A stretch of 64,000 bases of DNA from assembly GCF_008831285.2 (NCBI RefSeq), contig NC_045146.1, positions 15,925,149 through 15,989,148 on the forward strand, given 5' to 3'. A program made the translations under genes and the position numbers. Below the pieces are notes generated by a model that was not told the DNA's origin, made no database searches, and saw only the letters and a program-made list of their open reading frames with translations. Source of the DNA: Nymphaea colorata (Eukaryota; Streptophyta; Magnoliopsida; Nymphaeales; Nymphaeaceae). Positions within the stretch are counted from its first letter, which is position 1. Each line of letters opens with the position of its first letter. Below are positions 37,744 to 51,200 of this stretch, in pieces.

Positions 37744-40700
37744 ATGGCGCAGAGCTTTATCGACAGGCTTTACCAAACGCGTTTCAGAGGCCTTTCTTTC
37801 TCAGCACCTGCCGTGACGTCAAGGACAACTGAGGCTCAACTGGTAATCTTTGTGTAAAGTTGCTAACCAATCAACGGATCTATTTCCTTTCAGACCTTTT
37901 TGTTACAAAATTCTGCAGACCTCATTAAAGGGATAGATTCATCACTTTTTGAGGTTCTAAATAGATCAGGGAAACATTTTTTTCAAGTTCATAAAACAAA
38001 TCCGGCATTTTGAATTGCTAATGTTTCATTACTAACAAAGAAGTTTTTCACTTTTTTCATTTTGGACCTTTATTATTTAAAAATTCCACGTAGACCTCAA
38101 ATTTGTCACGCATCAAAGGTTGTTTATGACAGTTGCTTTTTTTCTCCGAAGGTACGAAGTGTCCTCCAGATGCTACAAGGATTCTCAAGTCCTCTCTTTT
38201 ACTGGGATGATAGAGCACATACTTTTCATGTCAAGAATGACATCCACGTTGCACACCTTTCTTTGTCAAGTTTGAGTGACATACTTAGTCGGTTCATCCA
38301 TGCTGCTAACTGCTTACAACTTGTTGAAGAGTTCGTCAAGCACATTAGAATGTATTCCCAAATGTATCCACCTACCATGAAGGCCTTCACAGATTCTGTT
38401 TTTGAAAGGTTAAAGGTATATCACTTGTTAGTTCACTTCACAAACAAAATACTGTACGGCTGTGGGTCTGCATTTCAGCCTTCCAGACTTTCTGGTAACG
38501 TATTTTTTGCTTACGCAATTTATGGTGTTAAGATTCGTTTGTACAGAATCTACGGAAGATTGCTTTAAGCGAGGAGGAGAAATCAATTAAGTTAGATAAC
38601 GGAACTAAGGCCACACTTTTGGCATTAGTAGAAAATTTGAAGTGGTATGTCAAAATTTTGTCGTTGTTTTCTAATGGCTTTAGATGCATTTGCTTAGAAA
38701 TACTTCATAAATTTTCACCTTTGTTTCTTATTTCTATTACTGTAAAATTGTAGCAATCCCCTAGTGTGTATACAACAGCAAAAACCTAAAAGTGAAAAGA
38801 GCAATAAAGAAATTGGAAGCAGAAATTAGCGCAGGAAATGTTAGATTTTTTTTAATCTTTAATTTTCTCCCCTTTAAAGGAAATATAAGTTTTCTCATAT
38901 GGTTGGCATAAATTTTGCGAATGGTGTGATCGGTATAGTATTGGTCTTCCATATCCAGTATACGCTTAGTAAATCAAGCATTAAGTAGTACAGAGTTAGT
39001 TTTATGTGGTCGGTTAAACAAGTAACAGTTGAGTAAGCAGAACTTGCAATGGTGTGTAATCTCATAAGATGAATTAGCATGAATTGTGTGAGTTTTATAA
39101 TTAGCAGCATTACATGGTTATTTCTTTGTTATTTTTTTTTTTCTCTTACATGGTTTACTTGATCACATAACTTGCAGTATCTGTGCTGGAGCTGAATTTC
39201 TGCTGCAAATTGTCAGGGAAGCTGTTCCTTGCCACTATCTTGATGCACAATATTCTATGCATGCTAGTGAATTGGCAGTCCATATTCTCGATTATCTTTA
39301 TCTGAAGTTGAATGAAGATTGTTTGGTGCAAGATGGCGAGGTTGATTAAAATTTCTATGTGTTGACAGTTTGAGCCTTTCGTCAGGTTGTTCTTAAGAGC
39401 TGATACACTACCACTCTTTTTACATCTTATTTTCAGGATGCAGCATATCACACACTGTTGATTTTGTTCATCAGCAGTTTACAGCCACTCATACACGGTC
39501 TCGATGATTGGCTTTATGAGGGAATACTTGATGACCCATTTGAAGAGGTAACTGTTGTTTTATGCATTTGTATTTACTTTGTTGGGTTATAATTTTTCAC
39601 CATAACAATTAAACACCAAAATTACAGTATATGAACTGAATAAAGTTCTATTTGTTAGGCTAGGTAGGTGGTGCTTCTCCTTCTCTTGTTAGCACCCAGA
39701 GCTCGTTCCTTTATTTTATAAAACTTTGGTCTAATTACACAAAATTTTCTATATTGCTTTCCTTTTTCTCTTTCAATCAATGGTTTTTCCTGAAAACTTT
39801 GTTGTATTGGATTTGCTACTGTCTCAGAAACCTTTACAAGACACCATGTTGGCTGATGTGCATCGGCCTCTATTGACCATTTTAAATTATTTTAAAAGAA
39901 AAAGTAAAATATTTTTCTATCATTCTTTTATTCAAATATTGGCCGGAGATGAATCAGCTGATATAGACCCATATCCCCCAAATTTGGCCCATATGGACTG
40001 ATCTTTTATAGGCCTCTCCATTGTTGCAGAGAATGTCAGCTAATACTCCTGGATGCTGATAACATTGCCTGCAACTGGTGAATTTTTTTTTTTTTTTTGG
40101 CGGGGTGGGGGAGCCAAATAAGGAATTTTCCTTGAAGAAATGAATCATGGGATTTAATTAACAGCTTTTTCCTTTTTTTCTTTTTTATGACCAATCATTT
40201 TCTAACTTCTTGTCATACGTGTGTTATTTCTACCAGTTATTTTTCCATGCAAATGATGCTATAACAATTGATGAGGCTAGTTTCTGGCAAAAGGGCTACA
40301 GTTTACGTCGAATGGCGTCTCGTGCTATTAACAAAGATGATACCACTTCCAGTTCCGTGAAACAATTACTATTTGGAAAATCTGGCCTTGCAAAATCAAG
40401 GGCTGATGCCAATGACCTTGTCTGTCCTCTTTTTCTGCAAGAGTTAGCCAAGCCAATTGTGTCAGCTGGGAAGTCACTACAGTTGTTGAGGCATGTACCT
40501 GGGGTGCATAGTTATGTCTATAACAAAGAACAGGAATTTGAGAACTCAAGTTTCTCTGCTTTGAAAAGTTCTACTACTGGTAATCTTTCACAATCTATCA
40601 TGGACAGTCTGGGTACTAAAACGAGAGGTTTTTTGTTGCTGGAAGATAATGAACTCACAGACAGTGGTTACCCTGACAATGAGCCTGCGAGTCAAGTGAA

Positions 40701-43700
40701 GCATATGCTGCATACCAAGGGTGTTGCAGGTTTGACATTGTCTGAGTTGTTCTGTATATCTTTTGTTGCTTTGGTTGCTGATAACATTCACCTATGTAAG
40801 TACTTCAATCAAGAATATCCATGGTCTCCTGAGATAGCTAGGATATGCAAGTCTTTTATGGATGAGGAGAACCTTGAAGATAATAGCATTGACAAGAGGT
40901 CAGCTTCAACTTCCAAGGGAAAAATCTGGTGTAAATTTTTTAGAGAAACAATTTTGCAGAAGGAACATGTTAACAAAGAGGGAGGGAAGGTTTATAGAGT
41001 GCATGATCTGTCTGGCGATGCTACTCTAGGTAGACCCTCGATTAAGCATTTATCACCTCATAATCCACATGTAGGTATATGTTCTAGATTATTGGAAAAG
41101 AACCATCCTTTGTGGGAGAAATTAAGTGTATCCACTTTCTGGTTTCTCCCCCCCTTAAATGACAAGCCACTGCGAGAGGCTATTTTTGGTAGGAGCAATG
41201 ACCACATAGCAACAGATTATATTTCTTGCCATGGGCTTTCCAAGTTGGACCACAACAGCCTTAAAGATATAGAAGCGTTATATCCTTTTCCAACTGTTCT
41301 TCCATGTTTTCAGGTAACAATTCAATTTTTTTATAGTGGTTTCTCTGTTAAATTGGTCATTTATTGTCCATGGTATTATTGTGGTGTTGTTTATCCTCAA
41401 ATAGGAAGGTCTCCCTGTTATGGATTTCTTGCCGTACCAAAAAAACAGCAGTGTTGTTTTAAGAGTGCTCAGCTGGATCCAACATTTGGACGTTAAGATA
41501 CAGCTACTTCCTGTGGTCATAGTTCAGGAATGTCTTACAGTCTACATAAAGAAGCAGGTTCCTTCTTGTTGCCCGATATATAAGTAATCCACATTGGCTA
41601 ATCTAAGAAGAACAGACTGCTGAGAAATTGGCATGGATTCCAGGTTGATTATGTAGGTAAGCAGATTCTGTCAAAGTTGATGAACAGCTGGAGGCTGCTG
41701 GATGAGCTTGCTGTATTACGCTCCATTTACTTGTTAGGTTCAGGTATTAAATAATTTTTTGGGTCCTTATGATGGACTATGTTTATGCCTTAAATATTTT
41801 CACCATTTCAGGGGACCTACTTCAACAGTTCTCAACTGTCCTATTTGACAAGCTAGATGAGGGTGAACCATGGGATGATTACTTTGAACTGAATACAATG
41901 TTACAGGTGTGTTTTCCTTGTAAGGTTTTCCTGTTCATTAATGTGCACATGATGTGATTATGCTTGTTTAATACAGGATTCTATCAGAAACTCAGCTGAT
42001 GGCACGCTTTTAGGTTCCCCAGATTCCCTAACTGTGACAATTTCAAAGCATCATAACGAAGATAGTGATGAAAGCCAGCCTAGCCTGGGTCCAAGTTTGC
42101 TTATTAGCGGCAACCAATTCTTTGGGATCAACGCCTTTGACATGCTTGAATTTACTTATAAGGTGTCAGATAATGGCTGAGGTTTCTATTTTGCATGATT
42201 TACCCCATTTCTAAAGATTTTGCAGTTTTGTTAATGTAATAGGTATCTTGGCCTTTGGAAGTTATTGCTAATCAAGATGCAATGAGGAAGTACAATCAGG
42301 TCGAGAGTTGACTACACACTTTTTTTCTACTTAGTATTGTTATTGTTGTTATTATTCTTTCTCATGAATTCCTGTTGATTGTAGGTGTTAGCCTTCTTAC
42401 TGAAGGTGAAACGTGCAAAATTTGTTCTTGATAAAACACGCCGATGGATGTGGAAGGTAGGGATTGCATGCTTGGCAGATATTGTAAGATGTGGTGCTTT
42501 ATATGAACTAAAGATACTGTACATAAGAATGTTCCTTATAGTGTCAGTATTACTGCATGCTGAAAGACAGTCGTCTTGATTAGGAAATTGAATAGCAGAA
42601 ATTTGGCGCTGGAATAATTTAGGAATGTACTTTCTGTAGGAACTTGTTGCAGTGATGGGAAGAGATCCACACCTTGTGTGCATGGACATGATTTAGTGGA
42701 ATTGCTTACAATTAAGTTAGCATTGCAAAATTGCCAGGAAAAGCAAACATAAATGGATTGATTTGAGAAATGGACACAGTAAAAGAAACTCTTCCCATGT
42801 AAGTTTTTTTCGCTGCAAGCCCGCAGGGGAGACCCATCCATTTATAAGTGATTTACTTAGCCTAGAACTTTCAAATTGAGAGGGCATATAGTCAAGTAGA
42901 AAGTAGAATGGTGCCAATTTATTGAAAGCATGTATTATCGTGATCATATTTAACTAAAAATAAGTAAATAAAACTCGAAATGGTACTATAATGGCAGCAA
43001 GTTTCTTGTTATGGCATTCAGAAATCAGTCAAATTATAGGAACAGTTTCCTAGAAACGGAGTTCCCCATATGCAGATAGAGTTTAGTAACCATGATATAA
43101 ATGATGGTTTTGTATCATCGATCTCGTAGATTTTGTAAAAGTTTATGTTTCCCCTTCTAACAACTTCTTTGGCAGTTCTGGACATAGTGCTTGTGAAGCA
43201 GATGTGGTCAGTCAGTTTAACCTTTTGATTAATTTGATTAGTTTCTCATTAGTGGGGTGTTCCTGGAGTGATTTTATTATTATTATTGCATCTATAATTA
43301 TCAAAAGCTTAGTGGTGTACGTGTTGTTGCTACTCAGGATAGGAGCTCTTCAAATGTCAGTCACAAGCATCAGTTGTTACCTCAGCAAAAACTTCTACAT
43401 TTTGTGGATGCGTTTCACCAATATGTCATGGACCGAGTATGCTGGCTATCTTTTTTACTTAAACTTCTTTTGCAATTTTTGATGAATTTGACCAATTTCA
43501 CGGGTCGAGTTCAACTTGAATCTCATTGCAATAAGCTCATTCCGTTTTAAAAAGTCATCTGCTCTTGATCAATTAGGTTCTTCACAATGCTTGGCTCGAA
43601 CTTGGGGAAGGAATGGGCTCTGCCAGATCCCTTGATGAGGTGATAGAAGTGCATGAATCATATTTAATATCTATTCAGAGGCAATGCTTTGTCGCTTCGG

Positions 43701-44196
43701 ATAAACTGGTGTGATTCTTGGAACCTAGTTGGCCTTGTTGATGCATTCCCGATGTATGATGCATAACAAAGTCATCATATTTTTGTTGCTTGCAGTTGGT
43801 GTTAATTGCTAGCCGTATCAAGAGCATTCTGGGATTGGCCCTCGATTTCCATGCCATACAACGCACTCTTCGTTCTGGTGGTGCTGCACCTGCCATCAAG
43901 GCAAGATGTGAGATGGAAGTGGATCGCATTGAAAAACAGTTCGATGATTGCATCGCCTTTCTTTTAAAGGTTTTGTCCGCTAGTCCCCCACACCTTTTTC
44001 TTTCTGGCCTGAACTAACCTTCTGGTGTTCCATACAGGTCTTATCTTCAAAGACAAATGTTGGTCACTTTCCTCATTTAGCAGATCTGGTAACCAGAATT
44101 AACTACAATTACTTCTATATGTCTGATGATGGTAGCTTGTTGACGGTGCCTGGTGTTGAAACTACTGCTTCAAGAACAGGGCAGCCAAAAACTTAG
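37744..44196 (+). CDS. GCP5: Gamma-tubulin complex component 5 (GCP5), complete
   Basis: Sixteen exons give 1012 aa, close to human GCP5 (1024 aa): 37744-37842, 38152-38415, 38547-38644, 39178-39340, 39437-39547, 40237-41313, 41405-41557, 41644-41743, 41812-41906, 41977-42162, 42243-42299, 42385-42456, 43338-43436, 43577-43708, 43796-43969, 44038-44196. All junction phases agree. GCP proteins bind gamma-tubulin and build the ring complex that nucleates microtubules; GCP5 is a subunit of the full ring beside GCP2/3. Family marks include MLQGFSSPLFYWD near the start, CAGAEFLLQIV, the C-terminal KLLHFVDAFHQYVMDRV, and SRIKSILGLALDFH. The start MAQSFIDRLYQ is the first in-frame ATG before the conserved region. 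Exon 6 is unusually long (1077 nt) and encodes the variable middle. GCP5 is preferred over GCP6 because the length and motif spacing match. Confidence 0.92.
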
Positions 44197-45940
44197 CACC
44201 CAGATGTTCTTAATTTGAAGATTCACACGTGGTTGTATGTTGTTTCCTGGGTATTTTTCCATTATTTCATCTTTCATTTGAGCTCTCTTTTATTTTGTTA
44301 GCTAATGATTTACGTACGGAAAGGAAATGGTAGGAAGAGGATAGAGGGGTTCTGTGTTGGGTGGTTTATGCTGTGCGAACATGCATAAACTTTCGTTCCT
44401 TTGCGTCTCGTTACAGTTTCATACAAGTCTAAATATACAGTAGATCGTAGGATATCTAACAAGAGCCCAACTAAATTGAAGTTATACGCTGTTATCGTGA
44501 TGCAAGAGGAATGAGAGGGTCTTCGGGCTTCATGTCAAGTGGTAGAATGAACCTTTCACAGTTTCACTCACTCAAAACATGAGCCCAACTAAAATAGTTT
44601 ACTGAAGAAGACACATTTTCCATCCTGGTAAAAGCATTTACGAACTCTGGCCTTTTCAGTGGACCGGGTCGGTGCAAAGTTGTTATGGATGTGAGATCAT
44701 TATAACAAACACCGAGTTTCTCGACTCTACACAGACCTGTCCTGGATATTACCGTCTACAATTTGAGCCCTTCCAATTTTTAGTAGTAGCTTGTTTTGTC
44801 TGATGTAATCAACCATAACCTCCAATTTTCTTCTGACTTATCAAATAATGGAATGCTGTTGCAAAACTTCATTTTCAAAAGCATAGAGAATATCTGTTGT
44901 GTTCACATGTATGTATCGTTGCATGCGCCAGAGCGACATGTTTGAGCGTTTCAAGTTTACAAAGTCTGGAATTACATGGGGCTCGTCGGTACCTTGGCGC
45001 TCTTACTAATCCTTTCATTTCTTGTAGGTAGATGATGCTTATCAGTTGATCGAAATCATAGCTGGCACCATATAAGAATAAGTTGGGACTTCTTGCCAAT
45101 GGTCAGAATTGTGTTTGCAGCAAGAGAATAGAAGTCCCTTTCATTGCACAAAGCAATTTGGATGAAATTTCGCATCGTATGCGGCTGTCTTCCTAGTTGC
45201 TAATTGGGTTATCGCTCATCGTCAGATGTACAATATGTGATATATGATTGGTCGGCGTAATATGTGAATATGTTGTGATCCATTGTAATTTTTGCTTTCA
45301 TTTTGTTTCTCTTGGTAATTATATACGGACAAAAATGGGGCTTTTGATTAATTATGCATCGGATAGGAGGATTCTTTGAGGCGATTCTGTACGTTAATAC
45401 TAGTTTTGGTCACCTTTGCTGTTGTAGAGGTTGAGGGATGGTATGCAATGACATGCATTGCTGCTGAAATTTGTACATTCAGGAACCTACAGCGTGTTAA
45501 AGACGAAGCCAATTGAGTTGCAGTGTTATGGTTACAGTTCAAGTTCCGTTTATTGATCTGTGTCAGACACTGGATATTTTTCTGGCCTTATTATTAGTTT
45601 CGTCTTTTCCACATGAATGGGAAGCCGGACAATGTAAATTTGTGACCAACTCAGTTAACTTCAATGATTCTAGCGATTGTGATGCTATTTGAAAGTTTGA
45701 TTATGTGATTTGACACATTTAACCACATTATTGATAGTTTAAATATTACCACGACACCCAGGTTCTTCTCTCAGCTCACCTCCTCCATTGATCTACCTTG
45801 AGGAAAAGTGGATCTTGAAATGGGTTTTCAATATCAGCTAATCCACCCTCCAGTTCCAGTCTATCGTATCAGGTGATAACCACAAGAAGCATAGAAATGC
45901 CATGGTGTCTCTTACAGGCAAAATATATACAGGAAACAAG
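44197..45940. other. Region between convergent GCP5 and the small gene
   Basis: It contains both 3' UTRs. Only short frames without motifs are present, and I see no repeat or RNA gene. Confidence 0.5.
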
Positions 45941-46535
45941 CTAAAACCCTTCTTCCCCAAGCTGCTGCTTCGTCCTTTCTGCCTCATTTGCTGCGTCGAC
46001 TTGCATCTTTGAGGTTTGTAATTCAGCCTCTGCTGCTTCTTTCTCGTTTCTCGCTTTCATGAATTTGACCTGCGATCAATAGCAACACTGCTGAACATAC
46101 AGTGAGCACCCCATGCTCTTTGTTTCTTTTCGATAGTTTCACAAGGCCAGTTTGTGGGTACACGTTAGTAGGTTGATCAACGCGTTACGCGTGTATAATA
46201 TAAAGTGCAACATGCTACTGAGATTCACCGTAGATGTTATATGCTTTTATGCAAAAGTAGTGTATGTTATCAATAGTTGTATGCTTTTCTGCAAAAGTAG
46301 TGTACCTCGTTCATAGTAATATTGCTCGGTTACCATAGACATAAAACTTATAACAACTTGAATAATTTTCAGGCCTAAACTTTTCACAAAACGGGATCCT
46401 CTGTATGGTCGACCTTTTGTTTCTTACCAAATTAATCTGAAAACCCGTTTATGGTCTCTAAAAGAATCTACATCTTTTATAAGAGTAAATTATGCCTTCA
46501 AAGAGAACTGTGACAACACAAACTGTGCGCTTTTG

Positions 46536-46601
<66 letters not shown>

Positions 46602-47046
46602 TATGTGGTTGTCAGCTGTCCCACTCGAGGTAACATCAACATGCAACAAGGAAGACCAAGATGTGATACTTGATGACTGCATGCAGCTTATAAGTCATAA
46701 AGATAGATAGATTCGAAAGTTCTCAGGCATGAAAAAGCAGCTTACAATTCTAAAAAATATAGATTCGTAAATTCTCAAGCATGAAAAAGCAGAGTTGCGT
46801 GGTTAATTTCCCATAGAAATACTAAAAACTTAAGAAGGATCGAGACGAGAAAGCGAGTCACCTCACCTGCCCAAAAATTACAGCCTTTACGTATTGCAAG
46901 CGCTCGCGCACGGAAGCGAAGAAAGCGAGGCTTTTCCTCTTGGCTCTCTCTCCCAGTGATTGCTCCTGCCGCGGCGGCAGCTTCCTCTTCTCTCTCCTTT
47001 CGTCCATGGGATTGGGACGTCGTCGCTTTGGCTCTTGCCCGGACAT
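45941..47046 (-). CDS. Unrecognised 102-aa basic/helical protein, two exons
   Basis: Exon 1 is 47046-46867 (60 codons, starts MSGQEPKRRRPNP). Exon 2 is 46069-45941 (42 codons plus TAG). A CAG|GTGAGG donor and a GATCGCAG acceptor join them in frame as VIFGQ-VKFMKARNE. Residues 1-40 are very basic (KRRR, KRK), which could serve as a nuclear signal. Residues about 38-62 (KSLAFFASVRERLQYVKAV) are amphipathic. Residues about 64-98 are rich in Ala, Glu, Lys and Gln (EKEAAEAELQTSKMQVDAAN) and predict a helix or coiled coil. I recognise no domain and assign no function. The clean splice, codon-like composition and sharp end of the frame argue for a real gene. It is head-to-head with GWD2. Confidence 0.75.
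46539..46601. repeat. (TA)n(GA)n microsatellite
   Basis: About 42 bp of TA dinucleotides run directly into about 21 bp of GA, inside the single intron of the 102-aa gene. It is likely length-variable. Confidence 0.95.
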
Positions 47047-48241
47047 CGTTTATTTTGTAGAGCGAGAGTTTTCTCCTGTGCAGAGCAAGGGGGTGGCGTG
47101 CACTGAGTTCGAGCCCGACACGTGGGAGCGCCTACAACGTGTAGATGAAGTACCCGGCCGAAGTGTCAATTTTTCTTGCATTTTAGTCTTTGCAAAGATT
47201 AAGTGGTGCTTGACATTTAATTTGTCTTTTATTCTAATCAACTTTAATTCTTAGTTTGACGGTGCATAAAATCCTTTTATATGTGTATAATGAAAAGGCA
47301 TTGAATGTTTTAGTAACAATGAATCACCACTTAACTTTTAAATGTTAGTAAATAAGCACCCAAGCTTGAAAGAAATTTTTAAAGTCACATGTTGGTATAA
47401 CATAAATTTTTGATATGTAACGAAAATATTCCTCACTTGATCCACCAAGGATTTTTTTGTGTATATGAACATTATTTTTGCCATTTTATATCAGAGTAGG
47501 TATTTTTCATTCAATAAGAGGCATTTTGACAATCTTTCTTGGCCTATATATTAATCGAGCAACGTTTTTTATTTGCTCATCCACCAGGCGTCTTTGTATG
47601 AACTTTTCTATATAAAATCACAAGCATCTCTCTCTTTAATTATCAAATAAATCCAATTTCCTGTTTTAAAACTGCTTCTACCTCTTTATAAATTATGAGG
47701 AATTAGACCATATGGAGCTCTAAACCATTTGATTTGGTTGTAGGTACATATTAGTTATGATACGTTGATTTTTATATTTTAAAAAGTTTTTAGAAATTAA
47801 GTTCGTTTAAAACTATTGAGGTATTGTCCGACGTCGACTCCAAGATCCAAACTCAAACCAATCTTCGACCTCAAAGGCGTTTCTTCTTGCCGTTCTGCCA
47901 CTCAGCGGAGTCAGCGCGGGATAGCGTTCAAGAAACGCTAACGGTACAGAACACAATTCGTCTCGTAATTAAAGTCCTATTTCCCGCGCACAGAAAGAAT
48001 GTCGCCCACTTCGCGATCTCATCCGATGAAGAATCCGAGTTATCTTTTCTTCCTTTTCCGGAAAGAAGAATCCGCTTTTCGTCTTTCTGATTGTCTTTTT
48101 CGTAGCTGCCGTTAAGAATAGGATTCGTCATCCACCGTCTCTTTCCAAGATTTTGTATAAAGCTTGAATCTCATTTCTTCCTTATACGTCCATCCATTTT
48201 GATTACGAGGAATTGCGATCGGCCGCTTACCTCTCCGAGGG
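47047..48241. promoter_or_regulatory. Shared divergent promoter region of the small gene and GWD2
   Basis: These 1.2 kb separate two divergently transcribed genes, so both promoters must lie here. The centre is AT-rich (47250-47820) and includes TATA-like words near 47609 and 47687. The GWD2 side, from about 47824, has higher GC and an 88-codon plus-strand frame (47824-48090) that could be an upstream frame in a GWD2 leader or chance. No conserved motif is clear. Confidence 0.45.
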
Positions 48242-51200
48242 ATGTCGACGGTCCTTCACAAATTTGACATCGAAGGAGGATCTAAATTGCAGGCAGGCTT
48301 GCTGTCGTCGGTTTTATTGGAACTGTGATTTTGTGACCACTGTTCTCAGTCTACGATAGTTTCTTCGATTTTGTAGGTTAATGTGCTCAGGAATGTGAAC
48401 GGTTATGTGACTAGGGTTGATTTCCGGCTTTCTAACTGTTCCAGGCCGCTAGTTCTTCACTGGGGTGGACTTTATCCTGCGAGCACGTGAGCTTCAAATC
48501 TAGAATTCCTGTTTTTCTTTTACTATTGGACGAATTGACATTGTCGGAATTTATAAACTCTTTGATCAGGAACTGGGTGCTCCCAACGGATCGTCCGCCT
48601 GGGACAAAGAACTATAGGGACTGGGCCTTGCAGACTCCATTTACTAAGGTACAGCCTTCATTGCCCAATTGGCTGAGCTGAATCTGTTATGGATGCCCGA
48701 TGTAGTCGATGAATTCTATGACTGTAAACCCATGATTGCTAGCTTTTATTTATCTTCTTTATGAGTAATTTATAGGTTGTTTCCACAAAATTCGAAAGAT
48801 TTTTGCTCCGCCTTCTAGTGCAATTTCTATGTATCTGTAGCAACGACTCATTTCCTGGATGCTAATGTGCTTTTTGTATTTGAACTGCAGAGTGGTGATA
48901 TGTTTCTAGTCACAATTGAAGTAAGGGATCCTAAATTGCACGCTGTTGAATTTGTTCTTAAGGATGAAGCACATAACAAATGGTTGGTCGTCAATAGGGT
49001 TTGGTTTTTTACATGGCGCCAGAACTATGGGGCGTCTTAGGACGTTTTTACGGGTGCTTACTCCGTTGTGAAAACTTTCAGGTTTAAACATAATAACAAG
49101 AACTTCCAGATTGACATATCAAAGCAAGATGTACGTCCTTCTAATGCATCTATACCTCCTGAGCTGGTAGAACAGAAAGCATACTTGCTATGGGAGAGCA
49201 AGGGAAGGCCTAGGAACTCGCCAGAGCAAGCAAAGGTATTGCTTCTTGTTTCTCCTGCTCTCTTTTGGGATACTGTAAAGGTAAAAGCAACATATACCCA
49301 ATGCGTGATCCTAGTTGTAAACATGAATTTGGTTGAAATTCATACAAATACACCCAGCTTGGGGCATACGAAGGTTTTGACCTGTAGGTCTTACATTGTT
49401 TCTTAAGTTCAAATTAGCAATGATTGAGTCATGAATAACTGTAGCATGACGCTGGAAACTAGAAGATGGTTATCAACATGATGAAGAAATCAGTTCCCGA
49501 TCATAACAAACTTTGGCCAGGGTTATGCGGTGGAGGCCAATGTAGCAAAAGAGATGAAAGCAACTAGTTGGAGTAGAACATTTTGACAGATGGAATAGTG
49601 AACCTACTCAAACAGTTGAGAAACAAGAAATAGCAAAAGTAAGCCTAGCAAGATTTCCATAAATGAGTTTTTGACATTTTGTGTATGGTAACACGAGGAC
49701 ATGTGCTACCCTTAAAATGCATCTTCACCCGCAAGTGGGCCTATAAGAATTCCAGAAACAAATGTTGGAGCAAGAAGAAGGCATATCAGTTATTTGAACA
49801 AGAACGGAACACCTAAATTTTTAGTTGACTTTTCCTTAAAATTGAAACTTTACATTTTATGGAACACCATATGCATATACTGTATATTTCTAGTAAAGTT
49901 CATTTTTTCTTAAATTACTTGCTATTAAAGACAAGCTGAAGATTTGTGACTTCCTTATGATCCTAGACTTAATCTTCCATGTTGACATTTATTATGTAAA
50001 TTTAAATGCGAGCTCTCAGCCTGCTAAAATGGCATTAAGGTAGTTTTCGACCTCTGAATGTTATGTACTCTTTTAATGTGGTTATTCTAACACTTATTTA
50101 AATTTGCAGCAAGACTACAATTATGCGATGAGGGAGCTTCAGGATCAGTTAGCAAAAGGAATTTCCATATCAGAACTTCAGAATTCTTTGCAAGCAAAAA
50201 GCAATGAAAAAGCTGATTATAAGAAAACTGATGGACTCTTGAATTCCCCTTCCTTTAGAAGACATGATGTTTCCGAGTGGTTGAATAAATGTCCTGAATC
50301 ACATGAGAAGGCCACCAAATTATCACCTCCAACGATGCTGAATCTAATTGAGAAGTCCATTGGCCATTTAGATGGAGGAGTGGAGGTCCTAAGGCACAAA
50401 CTGAATGATAGCAATACAGAACTGACGGTCAGTTTAAGAAAGTTCACATGGATTTGAAAGGTTTTATTTCCCTTTATTGTGCGGTTTCATCTTCATTTTA
50501 CTGGGACAGGTTTTCCAAGGTACTATTAAGGAAGAAAATCATATGCTGTTTGTGGTGAACATGAAAGGAAATCTTGTGCTTCATTGGGGGATAGTGAAGC
50601 CATCATCAGGTGAATGGTTGGTGAGTCAAGCACAAACTCTCCTTGATTTCTTTAGCATGCTTCCCTGAATTTCTCAGTGGTCATTGTAACCTACCTACGT
50701 ATATGGGTTTGGTGGCTGTGACCTGCTTCAAGGATAAGTATTCTGGTTTCCTCTCACAGCTTTAAATAAAAAAATGTGTGAATTGCTCCAACTTGCTTCC
50801 CATTGTTCGGAAGCATTATTTGCTTGTATTTTGGAATATTGGAGAAATAAAATAATATATCTGTTCAGATTACTGTTGAAGTTGGTGATTGATCATTAGA
50901 GATAGTACTACATGTTCACGTTTTAAGCTGCAGGTTCCTCCTTTGGAAATTGTACCTGAAAAGTCAAGGATGCTAGATTGTGCATGTCAAACTTACTTTA
51001 AGGATATTGCCAGTGCAGCTGGAGCTTTACAGGTATAATTTTCTCCACTTAGATGGAAAAGCTTTATGAATTTAAACTTGTGGTATCTAGGGCTTGGCAT
51101 CCAGTTGGGCTGGGCAGCGCGATAAGGGCCCAGTGGGCGCAAATGGATATTCACCGGGCCCATTAATAATTGGGTCAGGCAGGGCCAGGCCTGGGATTTA

